A DNA stretch of 7,745 nucleotides from Acidobacteriota bacterium (GTDB lineage Bacteria; Acidobacteriota; Terriglobia; UBA7540): positions 1 to 7,745 of the forward strand of contig QHZK01000268.1 of assembly GCA_003224635.1 (NCBI GenBank), read 5' to 3'. Positions 6,635 to 7,745 of this stretch are shown here, one piece after another (within the stretch, counting starts at the first letter, position 1; each line of letters opens with the position of its first letter). Under the pieces are notes generated by a model. That model was given only the letters and a program-made list of their open reading frames with translations, ran no database searches and was not told where the DNA came from. A program made the translations under genes and the position numbers.

Positions 6635-6644
6635 CGTCCGGACG
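6635..6644. promoter_or_regulatory. 10-bp palindrome, possible operator
   Basis: CGTCCGGACG is a perfect palindrome centred at the predicted transcription start of the TetR-family gene. TetR regulators often bind palindromes in their own promoters, so this is a plausible autoregulatory site. At 10 bp it is shorter than most TetR operators. Confidence 0.3.
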
Positions 6645-6681
6645 CCCTGTTAATGAGAATTGCAAAATACATCGACGAGCA

Positions 6682-6734
6682 GCCGCTGTAGCGGCGCTCT
6701 ATGAGCGCCGAAAGACGGCGGTCGCAGACCGCCG
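6682..6734. repeat. Three consecutive short palindromes (hairpin array)
   Basis: Three hairpins follow one another: GCCGC/GCGGC with a TGTA loop (6682-6695), GGCGCTC/GAGCGCC with a TAT loop (6693-6709), and CGGCGGTC/GACCGCCG with a GCA loop (6716-6734). The first two overlap by three bases and cannot both be complete. The design suggests a REP-like dispersed palindromic element between the divergent rlmN and tetR-family genes. On the plus strand it would lie in the tetR leader. Confidence 0.65.
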
Positions 6735-6791
6735 CTTCAGAAGAGCTCGTCACCCTATTCTGCAATCATCAGTTATTCTGGAGAGAGTGGC

Positions 6792-7394
6792 ATGAGTCCC
6801 CGCCGGGCAGACCCTGCGCTGGCGGCGCGCCGCCGCGCCGAGCTGATCAAGGCAGGATACGCGGAAATCCTGGAGAAAGGCATCTACGGAACAACGCTCG
6901 ACTCCGTCGTCGCCCGTGCCGGGTCGAGCAAAGGCGGGGCCCTTCATTACTTCCCGACTAAAGACGACCTGCTGTTTGCCGTACTTGAGTGGGTGCTCTT
7001 CGAGGTCGACCGCACGCTCGACGACGTGGCTCGTCAAGGCAACGCTCGCCGGAAACTGGCTTCGGAGCTTGAGGTGCTGTTTCACAGCGCGGAGGTCAAT
7101 CGGAAACTCTACCTGGTGCTGTTCGACTTTGTGAGCCTCTCCGCGCGGTCAGACCGATTCCGGTCGCTGCTCGAGTCGTTTTTTGAAAGCTGCCGGCGGC
7201 GCGACGTGGGGATCGTCGAGGACGGGATCGAGCATGGTCACTTCCGCCGCGTCAGTCCCGAAGACGCCGCTGTCACGATCCGCGCCCTGGTGGATGGCTA
7301 TTGCCTCCAATGGCTGATGGGGCCCAATACGGTTCCGGTGGAAGTCTATCGCGACCGTTGCCGGGCTGTTCTGGGGTCGTATCTGCTGCGGTAG
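6792..7394 (+). CDS. TetR/AcrR-family transcriptional regulator
   Basis: This is a 200-residue DNA-binding regulator of TetR length and architecture. The N-terminal HTH domain covers about residues 15-63: RAELIKAGYAEILEKGIYGT, then TLDSVVARAGSSKGGALHYF with the recognition helix at about 45-53, and FPTKDDLLFAVLE. The remaining all-helical part should form the ligand-binding and dimer domain. It is too variable to name a ligand. The start is supported by GGAGAG (6780-6785), 6 nt before the ATG. A 7-bp direct repeat TATTCTG (6756-6762 and 6774-6780) also lies just upstream. The gene is divergent from rlmN and 193 nt upstream of a membrane-protease gene on the same strand. Likely targets are its own promoter and perhaps that neighbour. 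The family is certain and the regulon is not. Confidence 0.95.
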   Translation: MSPRRADPALAARRRAELIKAGYAEILEKGIYGTTLDSVVARAGSSKGGALHYFPTKDDLLFAVLEWVLFEVDRTLDDVARQGNARRKLASELEVLFHSAEVNRKLYLVLFDFVSLSARSDRFRSLLESFFESCRRRDVGIVEDGIEHGHFRRVSPEDAAVTIRALVDGYCLQWLMGPNTVPVEVYRDRCRAVLGSYLLR

Positions 7395-7404
7395 CCATCA
7401 GCGG

Positions 7405-7424
7405 TCAGCTCTCAGCTCTCAGCC
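7405..7424 (+). repeat. Short tandem repeat of TCAGCTC
   Basis: TCAGCTC occurs twice followed by a partial unit TCAGCC, 10 nt after the tetR-family stop codon and just before the next dispersed-repeat pair. It may be the remnant of a longer array. Confidence 0.6.
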
Positions 7425-7449
7425 AACAGGTTGCTGCAAGCCTTGAGCC

Positions 7450-7527
7450 TGTCATTCTGAGCGGAGCGAAGAATCTTCTTCATTGCTCACGGCGACTGCC
7501 GAGATGCTTCGCTTCGCTCAGCATGAC
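7450..7527. repeat. Imperfect inverted pair of the dispersed repeat
   Basis: The left arm (from 7450, TGTCATTCTGAGCGGAGCG) and right arm (7501-7527, ending TTCGCTCAGCATGAC) are diverged copies of the 3822-3907 family. They agree at about 23 of 27 positions and are spaced by roughly 23 nt. The pair lies between the tetR-family gene and the next gene on the same strand, where it could act as an mRNA processing or partial termination site. Confidence 0.8.
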
Positions 7528-7587
7528 CGTTCGGGCACTTTTTCTGAAAAAACCGATGACGGATAACGGACCAACCGAGCGCCGCGA

Positions 7588-7745
7588 ATGATCGCCGAGA
7601 TCGTCAATCTCATCTTCGTGCTGGCGCTCCTGGCAGGCGTGCCGGCGCTGTCCATGGTGACCGCCCGTCGCCCGGAAATCCGGGAGGCGCCGCGCCGCGC
7701 GCTTTATCTCTCGGCCGCAGTCTCGCAGTGGCTGCTGGCTTTGTC
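7588..7745 (+). CDS. Probable CPBP-family intramembrane protease, N-terminus only
   Basis: The visible 52 residues start MIAEIVNLIFVLALLAGVPA and contain a first membrane segment (about 4-22). A basic cytoplasmic loop follows (TARRPEIREAPRRAL), then the beginning of a second hydrophobic segment with SAAVSQWLLAL. This pattern resembles the N-terminus of CPBP/CAAX-type intramembrane metalloproteases. Their catalytic motifs (EExxxR and two histidine motifs) would lie beyond the window, so the assignment rests on general likeness only. The ATG at 7588 is the only good start after an in-frame stop at 7564-7566. The Shine-Dalgarno is weak (GAGCGCC). The TetR-family gene upstream is a possible regulator. 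Confidence 0.6.
   Translation, partial: MIAEIVNLIFVLALLAGVPALSMVTARRPEIREAPRRALYLSAAVSQWLLAL

Noticed and set aside
6653..6691. 12-codon leader peptide MRIAKYIDEQPL before the TetR-family gene
   Set aside because: It has no Shine-Dalgarno and ends inside the hairpin array. A short open frame like this is expected by chance.
7539..7555. T-run/A-run as an intrinsic terminator
   Set aside because: The stem would be only A-T pairs (TTTTT/AAAAA), with no GC-rich hairpin before a T-tract.

Overview
The window is GC-rich bacterial chromosomal DNA. It carries seven protein-coding loci, no RNA genes and no recognisable transposase. Gene content and a short dispersed repeat (arms beginning GTCATTCTGAGCGAAGCGAA) resemble soil Acidobacteriota. 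That placement is an inference from style, not from a marker gene.

Layout. (1) Positions 1-2003, minus strand: most of a Tat-exported family 35 glycoside hydrolase (beta-galactosidase type), cut at its C-terminus by the window edge. (2) 2100-3092, minus: a two-TM, HAMP-domain sensor-like protein with no output domain. (3) 3093-3395: a divergent intergenic region with a candidate ECF-sigma promoter. (4) 3396-3722, plus: a zinc-ribbon/PspC envelope-stress protein. (5) 3723-3989: a gap between convergent genes filled with dispersed repeats, including a perfect 30-bp inverted repeat. (6) 3990-6532, minus: an rlmN-gatA pair with an 8-nt gap. Both genes are interrupted by an out-of-frame loss of roughly 40-47 nt inside conserved protein sequence. 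(7) 6545-6791: a divergent promoter region with three consecutive hairpins. (8) 6792-7394, plus: a TetR-family regulator. (9) 7395-7587: more copies of the dispersed repeat. (10) 7588-7745, plus: the N-terminus of a probable CPBP-family membrane protease.

How the genes relate. RlmN (23S rRNA/tRNA methylation) and GatA (tRNA-dependent amidation) both serve translation and look co-transcribed. PspC and perhaps the HAMP protein concern the envelope. The glycosidase is a secreted carbohydrate-degrading enzyme. The TetR regulator may control itself and possibly the downstream membrane protease.

I did not find a clearly new multi-gene system. The most notable signal is the paired disruption of two normally conserved housekeeping genes. 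The repeat family and the hairpin array come next.
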